A stretch of 56,666 nucleotides of DNA from Segetibacter sp. (GCA_028288485.1 JAQBNO010000103.1:1-56666); one strand, 5' to 3'. Numbered from the stretch's first letter, positions 43,329-52,931 are shown. The notes: generated by a model not told the origin, from the sequence alone. A program made the numbers and translations.

Positions 43329-45167
43329 ATGCAGCAAAGTCCACTACATATACTTGTAATCGAAGATAATCCGGGTGATTATTTGCTTGTAAATGAATAC
43401 CTCGAAGAAAGTTTTCCAAAGGCAACACTTTATCACACCGATACGCTACAAAAAGGAATTGACCTGATAGAAAAAGAACGGGTTGATGTGATTCTCTTAG
43501 ACCTTACTTTACCAGATGGAATGGGAATCAATTCTTTTCATTCTATAAATTCAAAAGCACCCCAGGTTCCCGTCATTATTTTAACAGGCCTCGGAGACAG
43601 GGAAATAGCCCTGGAAAGCTTAAAAGTTGGTGCACAGGATTATATCGTAAAAGATGAGGCAAACCCTGTTGTATTAACCAAAAGTATCCAGTACGGTATC
43701 GAAAGAAGTAAAATATTCGATCACTTAAAAAAATCTGAAGAACAATACAAATACCTGTTTCATAACAACCCGCTCCCGATGTGTGCTTTCGACAACCAGA
43801 CTCAACAGTTTTTAATGGTTAACGGGTCAGCAATAGAGCATTACGGATACACAGAAGAAGAATTCCTGAAGATGGGAATCAATGACCTCAAACCGCATGC
43901 AGAACAAACAAAACAACAAACTACATCGAATAATACCTCAGATATAAACGGGGGTGATAATAAGGTTGATTTTCATCACCAGAAAAAAAATGGCAATATC
44001 ATAGATGTTGAAATGGGCACCCACGATATTGTTATAGAAGGTAAAAATGCCCGTCTTGCAGTAATTCACGACGTAACTGAAAGAAATAAAGCAAAAGAAC
44101 AATTACGGGAAAGTGAACAAATGTTCAGGACAATTACTGAAAACTTTCCGAATGGAGCAGTGGCCATCTTAAATAAAGACCTTACCATTCTTTATATGGC
44201 CGGCAAAGAGTTTCACATCCAGGGCGCCAATGCCTCTTATTTTGAAAACACCATTTATACTGATCACTTTCATTCACCGGTAAAAGAAAGAGTGCAAGAA
44301 AACCTTATGAAGGTTTTTGAAGGAAAGAATAAGGTTTTTGAAGCAAGTTTCGAAGACTTAAGTTATATGGTAAGCGCAGTGCCTCTTTATGAAACAGGTG
44401 GCAACATCAATAAAATATTAATAGCATCACAGAACATCACTGAGCAAAAAAGAAATGAAACGGAAAAAGAAATGTTGATCGAGGAACTAACGCAGAACAA
44501 CAGCGATCTGCAACAGTTTTCTTATATCACCTCCCATAACTTAAGGGCCCCTCTTTCAAACCTTTTAGGCATCATTAAGCTGCTTGACCTGTCTTCGATA
44601 ACCGACCCAATGAATACATTGCTGCTTAAAAATTTCGAAGACTGTACTCTCCAGCTAAACGATACTGTAAATGACCTGATTAATGTACTGATCATTAAAA
44701 ATAATGTGAATGCAAAAAAAGAGAGACTTGATATAAGAAAGACTTTTGAAAGAGTGGTAAACTCAGTTCAAACAGCTATCGAACAAAACCATATGGTCAT
44801 TAATGCTGATTTTGAGAATGCTTTTGAAGTAGATTTTAACCGCAGTTACCTCGAAAGCATTTTATTAAACCTTGTTACTAATGCAGTAAAATATAGTTCA
44901 CCGAAGCGAAATCCTGAAGTAAATATCCGCACAGAGAAGACTGATGACGGAGTGAGGTTATATTTCTCGGACAACGGTCTTGGAATAGACCTTCAAAGAT
45001 ATAAGGACCGTATATTTGGGCTTTATCAACGTTTTCATGATCATGCCGACAGTAAGGGTTTAGGGTTGTATATTGTGAATTCGCAAATCAGGGTTATGGG
45101 GGGTGACATTGATGTTGAAAGTGAGGTGGATAAAGGAACTACTTTCATCATCACCTTTAAAAACTAG
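43329..45167 (+). CDS. Receiver-PAS-PAS histidine kinase
   Basis: 612 aa. N-terminal receiver (about 5-120) with phospho-acceptor D58 (VILLDLTLPDG) and IILTGLGD; PAS at about 135-255 (YLFHNNPLPMCAFD), a second PAS at about 262-385; dimerisation His in FSYITSHNLRAPLS, N box NLVTNAVKYSS, G1 DNGLGID, G2 DSKGLGLYI. The receiver at the N-terminus means the kinase can be set by another kinase, most simply the upstream one. Cytoplasmic. Starts two bases after the receiver gene. Confidence 0.92.
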   Translation: MQQSPLHILVIEDNPGDYLLVNEYLEESFPKATLYHTDTLQKGIDLIEKERVDVILLDLTLPDGMGINSFHSINSKAPQVPVIILTGLGDREIALESLKVGAQDYIVKDEANPVVLTKSIQYGIERSKIFDHLKKSEEQYKYLFHNNPLPMCAFDNQTQQFLMVNGSAIEHYGYTEEEFLKMGINDLKPHAEQTKQQTTSNNTSDINGGDNKVDFHHQKKNGNIIDVEMGTHDIVIEGKNARLAVIHDVTERNKAKEQLRESEQMFRTITENFPNGAVAILNKDLTILYMAGKEFHIQGANASYFENTIYTDHFHSPVKERVQENLMKVFEGKNKVFEASFEDLSYMVSAVPLYETGGNINKILIASQNITEQKRNETEKEMLIEELTQNNSDLQQFSYITSHNLRAPLSNLLGIIKLLDLSSITDPMNTLLLKNFEDCTLQLNDTVNDLINVLIIKNNVNAKKERLDIRKTFERVVNSVQTAIEQNHMVINADFENAFEVDFNRSYLESILLNLVTNAVKYSSPKRNPEVNIRTEKTDDGVRLYFSDNGLGIDLQRYKDRIFGLYQRFHDHADSKGLGLYIVNSQIRVMGGDIDVESEVDKGTTFIITFKN

Positions 45168-45173
45168 CTTCTT

Positions 45174-45599
45174 ATGGTAAACAAAGTTTTATGCATTGAT
45201 GACGACCAGATTACCCTGGTGCTTTGCGATATGGTAATAAAAAAGGCAGGATTTTCGAATGACGTTATTACCGCAAAAAACGGGAAAGAAGGGATAGCGT
45301 GGTTTTCAGCATACTTTTCAAAAAACAAAGACGTACCTAAACAAGATCCGCCACAAATAATATTTCTCGACCTTAATATGCCGGTAATGAACGGCTGGGA
45401 TTTTTTAGAAGATTACCTAATGAAGTATTCCGACAGGTTGCCTGGAACAAAAGTTGTTATTCTGTCATCAACCGTAAACCCGGAAGATTTCCTTAGAGCA
45501 AACAAGTATGAAATAGTGATCGACTTTATCAATAAACCGTTGACGACAGAAGGCCTGGTGGAATTAATGGAAAATGAACATCTCTCATCTTACTTTTAA
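45174..45599 (+). CDS. Single-domain response regulator
   Basis: 141 aa. Receiver with CIDDDQIT acidic pocket, phospho-acceptor D66 (IIFLDLNMPVMNG), VVILSSTVNPED and Lys in FINKPL. No output domain. Final gene of the four-gene phosphorelay set, 6 nt after the second kinase, and a likely phosphate acceptor for it. Confidence 0.92.
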   Translation: MVNKVLCIDDDQITLVLCDMVIKKAGFSNDVITAKNGKEGIAWFSAYFSKNKDVPKQDPPQIIFLDLNMPVMNGWDFLEDYLMKYSDRLPGTKVVILSSTVNPEDFLRANKYEIVIDFINKPLTTEGLVELMENEHLSSYF

Positions 45600-45735
45600 T
45601 TTTATGGTATAATGAAAAGCGAATTGCTTATTTTTTGTAGCCGGCATTATCCCCTGTTATCTGCATCCGTTGCCACGCTCGCTTCAAAAGCAGTTATTCA
45701 TGGCAGCCCGAGCGCTGGGTGAAGTCGAAGGGTAA

Positions 45736-45752
45736 CCTGGGCTTGTCGAAGG
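45736..45752. repeat. Copy of the CTTCGACAAGC-type dispersed repeat
   Basis: CCTGGGCTTGTCGAAGG is, inverted, a close relative of 47647-47665 (CCCTTCGACAAGCTCAGGG). Adjacent AGTCGAAGGGTAACC repeats part of the same motif. Confidence 0.6.
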
Positions 45753-45833
45753 TTCGCACAGGTGTATGATAAAGCTTTAATTGGCAATCGGCAAATTTTC
45801 CTGACTTATCCCTGGCCTCGTATAAATTATTCA

Positions 45834-45863
45834 CAAACCCTCAGAAATGAGGGTTTGCTTTTT
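45834..45863 (+). terminator. Intrinsic terminator before the PolX-like gene
   Basis: Perfect 10-bp stem CAAACCCTCA/TGAGGGTTTG with a GAAA loop followed by CTTTTT. It ends about 26 nt before the PolX-like ATG, so either it terminates the phosphorelay transcript or it attenuates the PolX-like gene. Confidence 0.75.
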
Positions 45864-45888
45864 ACCTTCACCCTCCTAAAACAATTGT

Positions 45889-47565
45889 ATGAACAATGCT
45901 GCCATTGCCGATAACTTTTCACTGCTTTCAAAATTGATAGATATTCATGGCGATGACAGTTTTAAAGCTAAATCTTATTCTGCTGCAGCTTTTGCAATAG
46001 ATAAGCTGACGGTACAATTATCTTCACTGCCAGCAGAAAAAATTTATTCAATTAAAGGAATTGGCCAGGCAACCGGTAAAAAAATACTGGAACAAATTGA
46101 AACCGGGAGGATCGCTTCACTTGACGATTACATTCTTAAAACCCCTCCCGGCATTCTTGAACTACTTAAAATCAAAGGGCTTGGGCCGAAGAAAATTTCC
46201 ACTATTTGGAAGGAGCTCGGTGTTGAAAGCATGGGCGAACTATTATACGCGTGTGAAGAAAACCGCTTGTCGCTTTATAAAGGCTTCGGAGCAAAAACAC
46301 AGCAGAATATACAAGACTCCATCCAGTTTTATATGGCCAGCCGGGGCAGTTATCTCTACAGCCAGATAGAACAGTTTGCATTCGCATTTACTGAACGATT
46401 ACTAAAAAACTTCCCTGCACACAAATTCCTCGTAACCGGAGATTTTAATCGCCATTCCGAGGTAATTCATAAACTGGAGTGGGTTACTGATGCAGCAACA
46501 GAAGTTCTTGAAGCTTTTTTTAAAGAACAGGAATATGAAATTCAAATAACAGGTGAAACATTATGGACACGCGGGCCTGAAAAGGTAGCCCTCGAATTTT
46601 ATGCTGCTCCAGCTGACAGCCTTATTAACAGTCTTTTTGAGCATAACTGTAGTAACGAATTCTTCAACGCATGGAAAGAAAAATATGGATGGAACGAAGA
46701 CGCCAGGTATGTTAGCGAGGAGCAGGTATTTCAACAACATTCTCTCCCCTTCATCCCTCCTTTTCTGCGGGAGTTGCCACACATGCTCGAACGGGCAGCA
46801 ACGCATTCTTTACCAAATGTTATTGAAGTAAAAGATATTCGCGGCATTATTCACACACATAGCGACTGGAGCGATGGCGGCGATACAATACAGGCAATGG
46901 CTGAAGGGGCAATTGCACGCGGACTTGAATATTTGGTGATCAGCGATCACTCCCAGTCTGCCTTTTATGCAAAAGGCTTATATCCCGACCGCATAAAAGC
47001 GCAACATAAACTGATCGACGAGCTCAACGAAAAATACAAACCATTCAAGATCTTTAAAAGCATAGAGTCTGATATATTGAACGACGGAAGCCTCGATTAT
47101 CCTGACAATGTACTTGCTACATTCGACCTTGTAATTACATCGGTTCATGCCAACCTGAAAATGAACCAGGAAAAAGCAATGTCAAGGCTGTTAAAGGCAA
47201 TTTCAAATCCGTACACTACCATTTTAGGTCATATGACGGGCAGGTTATTATTGAGCCGTAATGGTTACCCGGTAGATCATTTGCAAATTATAGAGGCATG
47301 TGCGGAACATAATGTGGTAATAGAATTAAATGCGCACTCAAGGCGCTTAGACATGGACTGGAGAAATATACCTGATGCAATTGATAAAGGCGTACTGATT
47401 TCTATTGACCCCGATGCGCATGCCGTTGATGCATTCAGCGATATTAAGTATGGCGTGCTGGTTGCACAGAAAGGTGGATTAACCGCAACACAAAATTTAA
47501 GCAGTTTTACATTGGACCAGTTCGAATCGTTCCTGGAAACCCAAAAATCGAAACGGCGGTTGTAG
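45889..47565 (+). CDS. polX: PolX-like protein: HhH region, degenerate polymerase palm, PHP domain
   Basis: 558 aa. N-terminal helix-hairpin-helix DNA-binding region (IKGIGQATGKKI about 49-60, LLKIKGLGPKKI about 91-102), a family X polymerase-like palm at about 150-290, and a C-terminal PHP phosphoesterase domain (about 320-550). The PHP metal motifs are intact: HTHSDWSDG, SDHSQSA, ESDIL, SVHANLK, HMTGR and DPDAH. In the palm, the catalytic GSFRRG...DxD motif is replaced: TGDFNRHSE then KLEW, so both metal-binding Asp residues are missing. The protein is therefore likely a nuclease, not a polymerase. Role in base excision repair is known for bacterial PolX and only inferred here. Confidence 0.88.
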   Translation: MNNAAIADNFSLLSKLIDIHGDDSFKAKSYSAAAFAIDKLTVQLSSLPAEKIYSIKGIGQATGKKILEQIETGRIASLDDYILKTPPGILELLKIKGLGPKKISTIWKELGVESMGELLYACEENRLSLYKGFGAKTQQNIQDSIQFYMASRGSYLYSQIEQFAFAFTERLLKNFPAHKFLVTGDFNRHSEVIHKLEWVTDAATEVLEAFFKEQEYEIQITGETLWTRGPEKVALEFYAAPADSLINSLFEHNCSNEFFNAWKEKYGWNEDARYVSEEQVFQQHSLPFIPPFLRELPHMLERAATHSLPNVIEVKDIRGIIHTHSDWSDGGDTIQAMAEGAIARGLEYLVISDHSQSAFYAKGLYPDRIKAQHKLIDELNEKYKPFKIFKSIESDILNDGSLDYPDNVLATFDLVITSVHANLKMNQEKAMSRLLKAISNPYTTILGHMTGRLLLSRNGYPVDHLQIIEACAEHNVVIELNAHSRRLDMDWRNIPDAIDKGVLISIDPDAHAVDAFSDIKYGVLVAQKGGLTATQNLSSFTLDQFESFLETQKSKRRL

Positions 47566-47646
47566 AGAGGCATGCATTCTGTCTCCACCGCCAACCCGAT
47601 TTGTTTTTTGCGATCCACATTGTAACAACCGATGAACGGATTGCGA

Positions 47647-47665
47647 CCCTTCGACAAGCTCAGGG
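47647..47665. repeat. CCCTTCGACAAGCTCAGGG dispersed repeat
   Basis: A near-palindromic 19-mer (CCCT...AGGG); it is translated as PELVEG in one reading frame, a pattern often met in short false proteins of Bacteroidota and other genomes. It is embedded in an interspersed-repeat remnant: GATGAACGGATTGCGAC before it, and GGCAACGATGATGCCCGG after it at about 47709-47726. Confidence 0.7.
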
Positions 47666-47772
47666 TAAACCGCCACGCTGCTATGAAAAACTGCCTGTGA
47701 ACCGAGCGTGGCAACGATGATGCCCGGAAATACCAATGCCGGTATCAAAAAAATAATAAATTCTACGGGCAT

Positions 47773-50208
47773 CTATTCTTCCGTTGCTTTCTTTACCTGT
47801 TTTGACTGCCTTATCCGGTAATTAAGCGTAAGGTTTATTTGACGCCTTCTCATTTGAGTAAATCCTTCGGTGAAAAAATTGGGGCCCTGCGTAATGTAGC
47901 GGTTACGGCGTGAGTTGAATACATCGAGTACATTAAAAGTAAGTGTACCATTGCCGTGGAAGACATCTTTGCTGGTGGAGAGATCCAAATAATACAACGC
48001 CTTTCGTGTACCCTGGGCAGTTTTTTGCCGGGCCTCATAATTTCCTCTTAACTGAACATCAAAATTTTTCGGAAACATAAACCGGGAAGTCTGGCGCGCA
48101 AACCAACTGTAGGTCGTCGCTTTGTAACTATTTATGATATTGCTGCCATCGATACTCGAATGAAAGAAATTGAAATTGAAGTCTAACTTCCACCATTTGT
48201 AAGGCGAATAACCGCTGGTGAATTCGGTGCCGAAAGATTTCTCCGATAAAAGATTTTCGGGCCTCGTAGTCGAATTGCCCTCGGCATTCACCCTCCTGAT
48301 ACGGTCTATTTTACCTTTTGTATCGCGGTAATAAATTGAAGATGTAAAGGTGCCTTTATCAAAATACTTGATATGACCCACTTCAAAAACATTGGTGAAT
48401 TCAGGGTTGAGGTCGGGGTTTCCACTGAAAAAATTGCGGCTGTCAGAAAAAGTCATATACGGACTAAGGTCGTCGTAAACCGGCCGCCTTACCCTTCGGC
48501 TATAACTTAATTGTATCGCATTCTGTTTAGCCAATTCTACCGTGAGGTGGGCACTGGGGAACAGGTTCATATAGTTTCTCGGATTAACCTCGTTCGTCTC
48601 AGCCAAGGTAGTTTTCACATCCGTATATTCAGCTCTCAAACCGGCCTGGTAAGATACTTTTTTACTTTTATTGCCCAGGATTCCATAAGCAGCATTTATA
48701 TTTTCGCGGTATAGAAAGTCGTTATCGAGCCCGGGAAGTGGCACAAATTCGCCGGAAGCATTTTTTTCTGTAACCAAAAAATCGTTTTCCATATTCCTGA
48801 AACTACTTCTGAAACCTACTTCAAATTTCCCTTCTTTGCCAATAGGTTTTGTATAATCTACCTGCATCAACCACAGCCTTTCAAACTCGTCGTTCGGCGA
48901 TTTCTGAATGATGGCTCTTGAAACCTCTTCGGAACCATTTGGGAGGAAAAAGTTCTGCGTATACGTCTGCCGGGAGTTTTCCCAGTTGTCTAAATATTTT
49001 ACTTCAGCAACCAATTCGTGGCCTTTTTCACCGAATGATTTTTTATACACCAACGAATATTCTGAGTTCTGCTCTACCTCATCTTCATTCTGGTTGCGGG
49101 TAGAAATGCTGTTGAGCTTTGAGATAGTGTTGTAATAGTCTTCATACCTGATGTCAGTAATGCGGTTAGCGTCTGCCCGGCGAAACAGGTACGAAGCAGT
49201 AAGCGTGTTGGTCTCGCTAAAATAATAATCCAGTCCGCCGCGGATGTTATTGTTAAAACCCGTAAGCATGCCCTTATTATTTTGCTTTAGGATAAACGTA
49301 GTGTCCTTACCATACACTTCCTGGTATAAAGAGCTTATTCCCGGTTGTCGCCGGTAGGCAATGCCGTAATTAATAAAGAAGTTGATTTTTTTATGGCGGT
49401 AATTCAGGTTTGCAGCACCGCCTAAATTAGTTGGATAACCGGTCGTCACTTCAAAAGAACCATTAAAACCTTGTCTTTTATCTTTCTTTAAAATGATATT
49501 TATAATTCCCGCCATTCCTTCCGCCTCGTACCGTGCAGAGGGATTTGTAATGATCTCGACCCTGTCTATCATGCTTGCCTGCAACTGCTGAAGGCCGCTT
49601 CCACCTTTAAAACTTACCAGGCCCGAAGGTTTTCCATCAATTAAGATCCGCACGTTATCGCTTCCCCTTAGTTTTACATTTCCTTCGGGATCAACAGAAA
49701 CGGATGGAATGTTGGTTAAAATGTCAGAAGCTGATCCTCCTGCATTGGCAAGGTCCTTTCCAACATTGAATATTTTTTTGTCGAGCGAAAGTTGCATCGA
49801 ACTCTTTTCGGCCTGCACAATCACTTCCTTTAAAGTGTTTGCTGCAGTTACCAATTTTATTATTCCCAGGTTGTGTGTTGAATGCTCTTTAGAAAGGGTG
49901 AATTCAGGAGTTTGGTATGATTTATAGCCCATGAAGTCTATTAGTGCGTAGTACCGGCCGTAACCTAAGTCAACTGAAAAATCGCCCGTTTCACTTGTTA
50001 CGCTTTCTTTTTCTAACTTTTTTTCGGGGCTTTTAAATATCCGGATGCCGGAAAAACTTAAAGGGGTAGCAGACAAAGAATCAGCAGTTTTACCTTTTAA
50101 AACTGCCCTTCCCTGCGATTGGGCATGGACTTGCAAAGAGAAAAAAACAAAACCGGGTAGAATTAGGTATAGTTTGCAACGAAATACCGACTCGTAAAAA
50201 TTCTTCAT
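47773..50208 (-). CDS. TonB-dependent receptor with carboxypeptidase-like N-terminal domain
   Basis: 811 aa. Signal peptide (about 1-29, ending QVHAQ), carboxypeptidase-regulatory-like domain (about 34-110), plug domain (about 125-245) with LRGSDNVRILIDGKPSGLVS and ARYEAEGMAGIINIILKK, then an outer-membrane beta-barrel of the OMP_b-brl_3 type. No SusD partner, so it is not a SusC protein. Substrate unknown; such receptors take up siderophores, cofactors or peptides. Convergent with the PolX-like gene. Confidence 0.92.
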   Translation of the reverse strand: MKNFYESVFRCKLYLILPGFVFFSLQVHAQSQGRAVLKGKTADSLSATPLSFSGIRIFKSPEKKLEKESVTSETGDFSVDLGYGRYYALIDFMGYKSYQTPEFTLSKEHSTHNLGIIKLVTAANTLKEVIVQAEKSSMQLSLDKKIFNVGKDLANAGGSASDILTNIPSVSVDPEGNVKLRGSDNVRILIDGKPSGLVSFKGGSGLQQLQASMIDRVEIITNPSARYEAEGMAGIINIILKKDKRQGFNGSFEVTTGYPTNLGGAANLNYRHKKINFFINYGIAYRRQPGISSLYQEVYGKDTTFILKQNNKGMLTGFNNNIRGGLDYYFSETNTLTASYLFRRADANRITDIRYEDYYNTISKLNSISTRNQNEDEVEQNSEYSLVYKKSFGEKGHELVAEVKYLDNWENSRQTYTQNFFLPNGSEEVSRAIIQKSPNDEFERLWLMQVDYTKPIGKEGKFEVGFRSSFRNMENDFLVTEKNASGEFVPLPGLDNDFLYRENINAAYGILGNKSKKVSYQAGLRAEYTDVKTTLAETNEVNPRNYMNLFPSAHLTVELAKQNAIQLSYSRRVRRPVYDDLSPYMTFSDSRNFFSGNPDLNPEFTNVFEVGHIKYFDKGTFTSSIYYRDTKGKIDRIRRVNAEGNSTTRPENLLSEKSFGTEFTSGYSPYKWWKLDFNFNFFHSSIDGSNIINSYKATTYSWFARQTSRFMFPKNFDVQLRGNYEARQKTAQGTRKALYYLDLSTSKDVFHGNGTLTFNVLDVFNSRRNRYITQGPNFFTEGFTQMRRRQINLTLNYRIRQSKQVKKATEE

Positions 50209-50396
50209 ATGGTAATTAAGGCCTTAAAAGTAACATGTTTTGAAAGAAAAACTTTCATTGGCAGGCTTATAATCGGTGTATTAGAGATGATGATTTGAAA
50301 AATAGAGTAACTCGTTATGATTTTACTTCCATAACAACATGTCCATCTTTTATTAAGAATTTAAAGTTTTCTTTTGATCACTGATTCTTTTAGGTC

Positions 50397-51263
50397 TTAC
50401 TTCTTAGTTTCAGCGCCATGTTTCATTGCAATAAGAAACTGGTAAGCCCTCTCGGTATTTCTAAACCTGTATTTTCCAAATTGCATTAAAGAAAAAAATG
50501 ATAAAATAAGAAAGGCTGCTGCTTCCAGCAACCGCTCGAGATGGCTGTCAACTGCTCCTTCCGCAATAAGTATTACCGCAATAATAATTGTAGCTATTAC
50601 AAGACTTCTAAAAAATTTCTGATCTGCCTCGAGGCGGTTTACTTCCGCTAATGCTTCTGGTTGAGATAAAAGCAAAACCCGCTTGGTCCATTGGTAAGTA
50701 TTAATGATTTCAATCTTCCTGTTATTTTTAAAATGCTCCCGGTTAGTAGCAGGCGCTGGATTTTGAATTGCCTTTTCGACGTTTTTTCGAACTTCCATTT
50801 TCCTAAAAAAAACCTTCATGATTCCTGCTGAGCCGCTAACCTGTTTTTGATTTCCCTTTTCAGAATCCTCCACGTGCTTTTCGTATAATTTCCTAAGAAC
50901 TTCATTATTATCGAATATTCTTTCTTTCAGTTGCTCATTTCGGAGGTACTCGTTTTTGATCTCCAGCGCAGTGAGGTACGTAAGGTCGAAATTCTTATTG
51001 TAATATTCCCTGGCACCCTTATCGTAATAATATTTATCCAACAGCCATGCTCCAATTGAATCTACCAAATGGCCCAGAATAAAAGCCGCAACAATAAAGA
51101 CAACACTCTCATAAGTACCAGGAATGGAAGAGAACAATTTACCATCCCCGAATAAATACGACTCAACTCTCCCCTGCAGGAAAAAGGCAAGCAATGAACC
51201 CGGTAACAATATGGCAAAAAAGTCTATTACACCAGCAAAAATTTTGTCAAGGGTAAAGTTCAT
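50397..51263 (-). CDS. Membrane protein of unknown function
   Basis: 288 aa, not recognised. Two N-terminal membrane helices (about 8-28 and 50-70), a charged cytoplasmic-type middle of about 140 residues with many Lys/Glu (KNFDLTYLTALEIKNEYL, KQVSGSAGIMKVFFRK), then two C-terminal helices (about 217-240 and 244-265) and a short basic tail. The helix pair-soluble domain-helix pair layout is symmetrical. No enzymatic motif is seen and no signal peptide. Stands alone between the TonB receptor and the aldo/keto reductase. Confidence 0.75.
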   Translation of the reverse strand: MNFTLDKIFAGVIDFFAILLPGSLLAFFLQGRVESYLFGDGKLFSSIPGTYESVVFIVAAFILGHLVDSIGAWLLDKYYYDKGAREYYNKNFDLTYLTALEIKNEYLRNEQLKERIFDNNEVLRKLYEKHVEDSEKGNQKQVSGSAGIMKVFFRKMEVRKNVEKAIQNPAPATNREHFKNNRKIEIINTYQWTKRVLLLSQPEALAEVNRLEADQKFFRSLVIATIIIAVILIAEGAVDSHLERLLEAAAFLILSFFSLMQFGKYRFRNTERAYQFLIAMKHGAETKK

Positions 51264-51848
51264 ATAATACGTTTATGAAAGTTGGTTGATTCAGCCTGAA
51301 TTATTTGTAGCTGCAAAAGCACTGGGCTTCAAGTTATAGCAATATTCCTGCTATTAAAAGCACTTCAAATTAATAATTATGGTTGAAACGCCTATGCCAA
51401 TGCATGGAATGGAACATATATGAAGATCTGCACCGAAGACGTTTATTATTACATCGTTACTCCTAACCGTAATCAGAACGTGTCTTCAGGATCTGCAGCC
51501 GTATTCAAATAAATACGGTTACAAAAAGAAGACTGCTATTAAAAAAGCAGAAGCTAGCAACAAAAGTACAAGAGTGCGACGCAAGAATGTATAATTATAC
51601 CTGTTAAGCCGGGCCCATCATTTCCTCCTTAAAATTATCATGGATACTTGCTGGCGGGGATAAGAGGTTTTTATGGGCCGGGCTTCATTACAACTATTTC
51701 GCGGTCGTTGCGTCGCACTCTTCAACCAGTTTTTCTCTATTGTGCATACCTTTATTTTTCTGGTACACAAAAGTAAAACCGGCCGTACTATAACTCCCGT
51801 GGTTTCGGGTTCGTGCAAACCGCAATACCTTTACTTTAAAAAAAGGTT
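51264..51848. other. Intergenic region with two repeat ends and a palindrome
   Basis: 585 nt, no gene supported. Contains L-type ends at 51566-51584 and 51708-51726 pointing away from each other, and between them inverted arms AAGCCGGGCCCAT (51606-51618) and ATGGGCCGGGCTT (51673-51685) with one mismatch. Confidence 0.65.
51566..51726. repeat. Interspersed repeat element 4 (outward-facing L ends)
   Basis: GTACAAGAGTGCGACGCAA (51566-51584) and TTGCGTCGCACTCTTCAAC (51708-51726) are both L type, with the GTAC sides outward, the reverse of elements 1-3. The interior carries a 13-bp inverted pair (51606-51618, 51673-51685). Confidence 0.7.
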
Positions 51849-52778
51849 ATGGACAATAAATTAACACGGCGTGATATTTTAAAACTGATCACCTGTGCAG
51901 GTACCGCTGCAATTGCTAACCCGTTATTGTCTTTTTCTATGCAAGATAACATGATGCTACAGCGTATTATCCCTGCTTCAGGCGAACGGCTACCAGTCGT
52001 AGGTCTCGGTTCATGGCTCCAGTTTGATGTTGGCACTGCTTCAGCAGAACGGGAACCGCTGAAAGAAGTACTGCGAAAGATGAATGAACACGGAGGCAGA
52101 TTAATTGACTCTTCACCAATGTACGGCAAAGCTGAACAGGTGATCGGCGACCTTGCAACAGAAACAGGCCTTGCCAATAAATTTTTCTACGCAACGAAAG
52201 TTTGGACAACAGGTAAACAGTCAGGTATAAGCCAAATGGAATCGTCGCTCAATAAAATGAAGCGGACATCAATAGATCTTATACAAGTGCACAATCTTAC
52301 TGACTGGCAAACACACCTCAACACATTAAAAGACTGGAAACAACAAGGTAAGGTGCGGTACACCGGAATTACGCATTATACCGTTTCGGCACATCAGCAG
52401 CTTCAACAAATTGTACAATCGAAAGCTGTCGACTTTGTGCAATTTAACTACTCTATCAGGGTACGTAATGCAGAAAAAAGTTTGCTGCCCGCGGCAAAAG
52501 ACAATGGCGTTGCAGTAATTATAAACGAACCATTCGAATCAGGCTCTTTATTCAATGCAGTTAAAGGAAAAGCGCTGCCGACCTGGGCAGCAGAAGACGG
52601 CATCAATAGCTGGGCGCAGTTTTTCTTAAAATACATTCTCTCGCATCCTGCAGTTAATTGTGTAATTCCCGGTACATCAAACCCGGTACATGTTGTTGAC
52701 AATATGCAGGCTGGCTACGGAAGGCTGCCAGGCGAAAAAACCAGGAAAAAAATGGTTGAGTATATTGAAAGTCTATAA
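51849..52778 (+). CDS. Aldo/keto reductase with Tat signal
   Basis: 309 aa. Twin-arginine signal TRRDILK (6-12) followed by a hydrophobic stretch ending LLSFS, so probably exported folded. Aldo/keto reductase barrel with the tetrad D87, Y92 (DSSPMYGKAEQ), K117 (FYATKVWTT) and H148 (IQVHNL), all present. NAD(P)H-dependent reduction of a carbonyl is the family reaction; a periplasmic location makes cofactor supply uncertain, as for other Tat-exported members. Monocistronic. Confidence 0.88.
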   Translation: MDNKLTRRDILKLITCAGTAAIANPLLSFSMQDNMMLQRIIPASGERLPVVGLGSWLQFDVGTASAEREPLKEVLRKMNEHGGRLIDSSPMYGKAEQVIGDLATETGLANKFFYATKVWTTGKQSGISQMESSLNKMKRTSIDLIQVHNLTDWQTHLNTLKDWKQQGKVRYTGITHYTVSAHQQLQQIVQSKAVDFVQFNYSIRVRNAEKSLLPAAKDNGVAVIINEPFESGSLFNAVKGKALPTWAAEDGINSWAQFFLKYILSHPAVNCVIPGTSNPVHVVDNMQAGYGRLPGEKTRKKMVEYIESL

Positions 52779-52904
52779 TCTTCCTTGTAAAAACAAGCAT
52801 TTCTACGTCACAATATTCTTTTAAGCCGCCTTCATAATTTTTCTAAATTATGATTTCATTCGGCTTCAATTCATCCCATTAATCTGATTGCATTTTTTAG
52901 TCTT

Positions 52905-52912
52905 TATATTTG
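52905..52912 (+). promoter_or_regulatory. Putative -7 box of the ankyrin gene
   Basis: TATATTTG matches TAnnTTTG, 20 nt before the ATG. A TTG at 52888-52890 is closer than the usual spacing. Confidence 0.4.
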
Positions 52913-52931
52913 CCCGCATTAAATCACGCTT

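Noticed and set aside
47277-47772. Minus-strand frames translating to PELVEG-type peptides
   Set aside because: They derive from the CTTCGACAAGC dispersed repeat and the reverse of the PolX-like gene.
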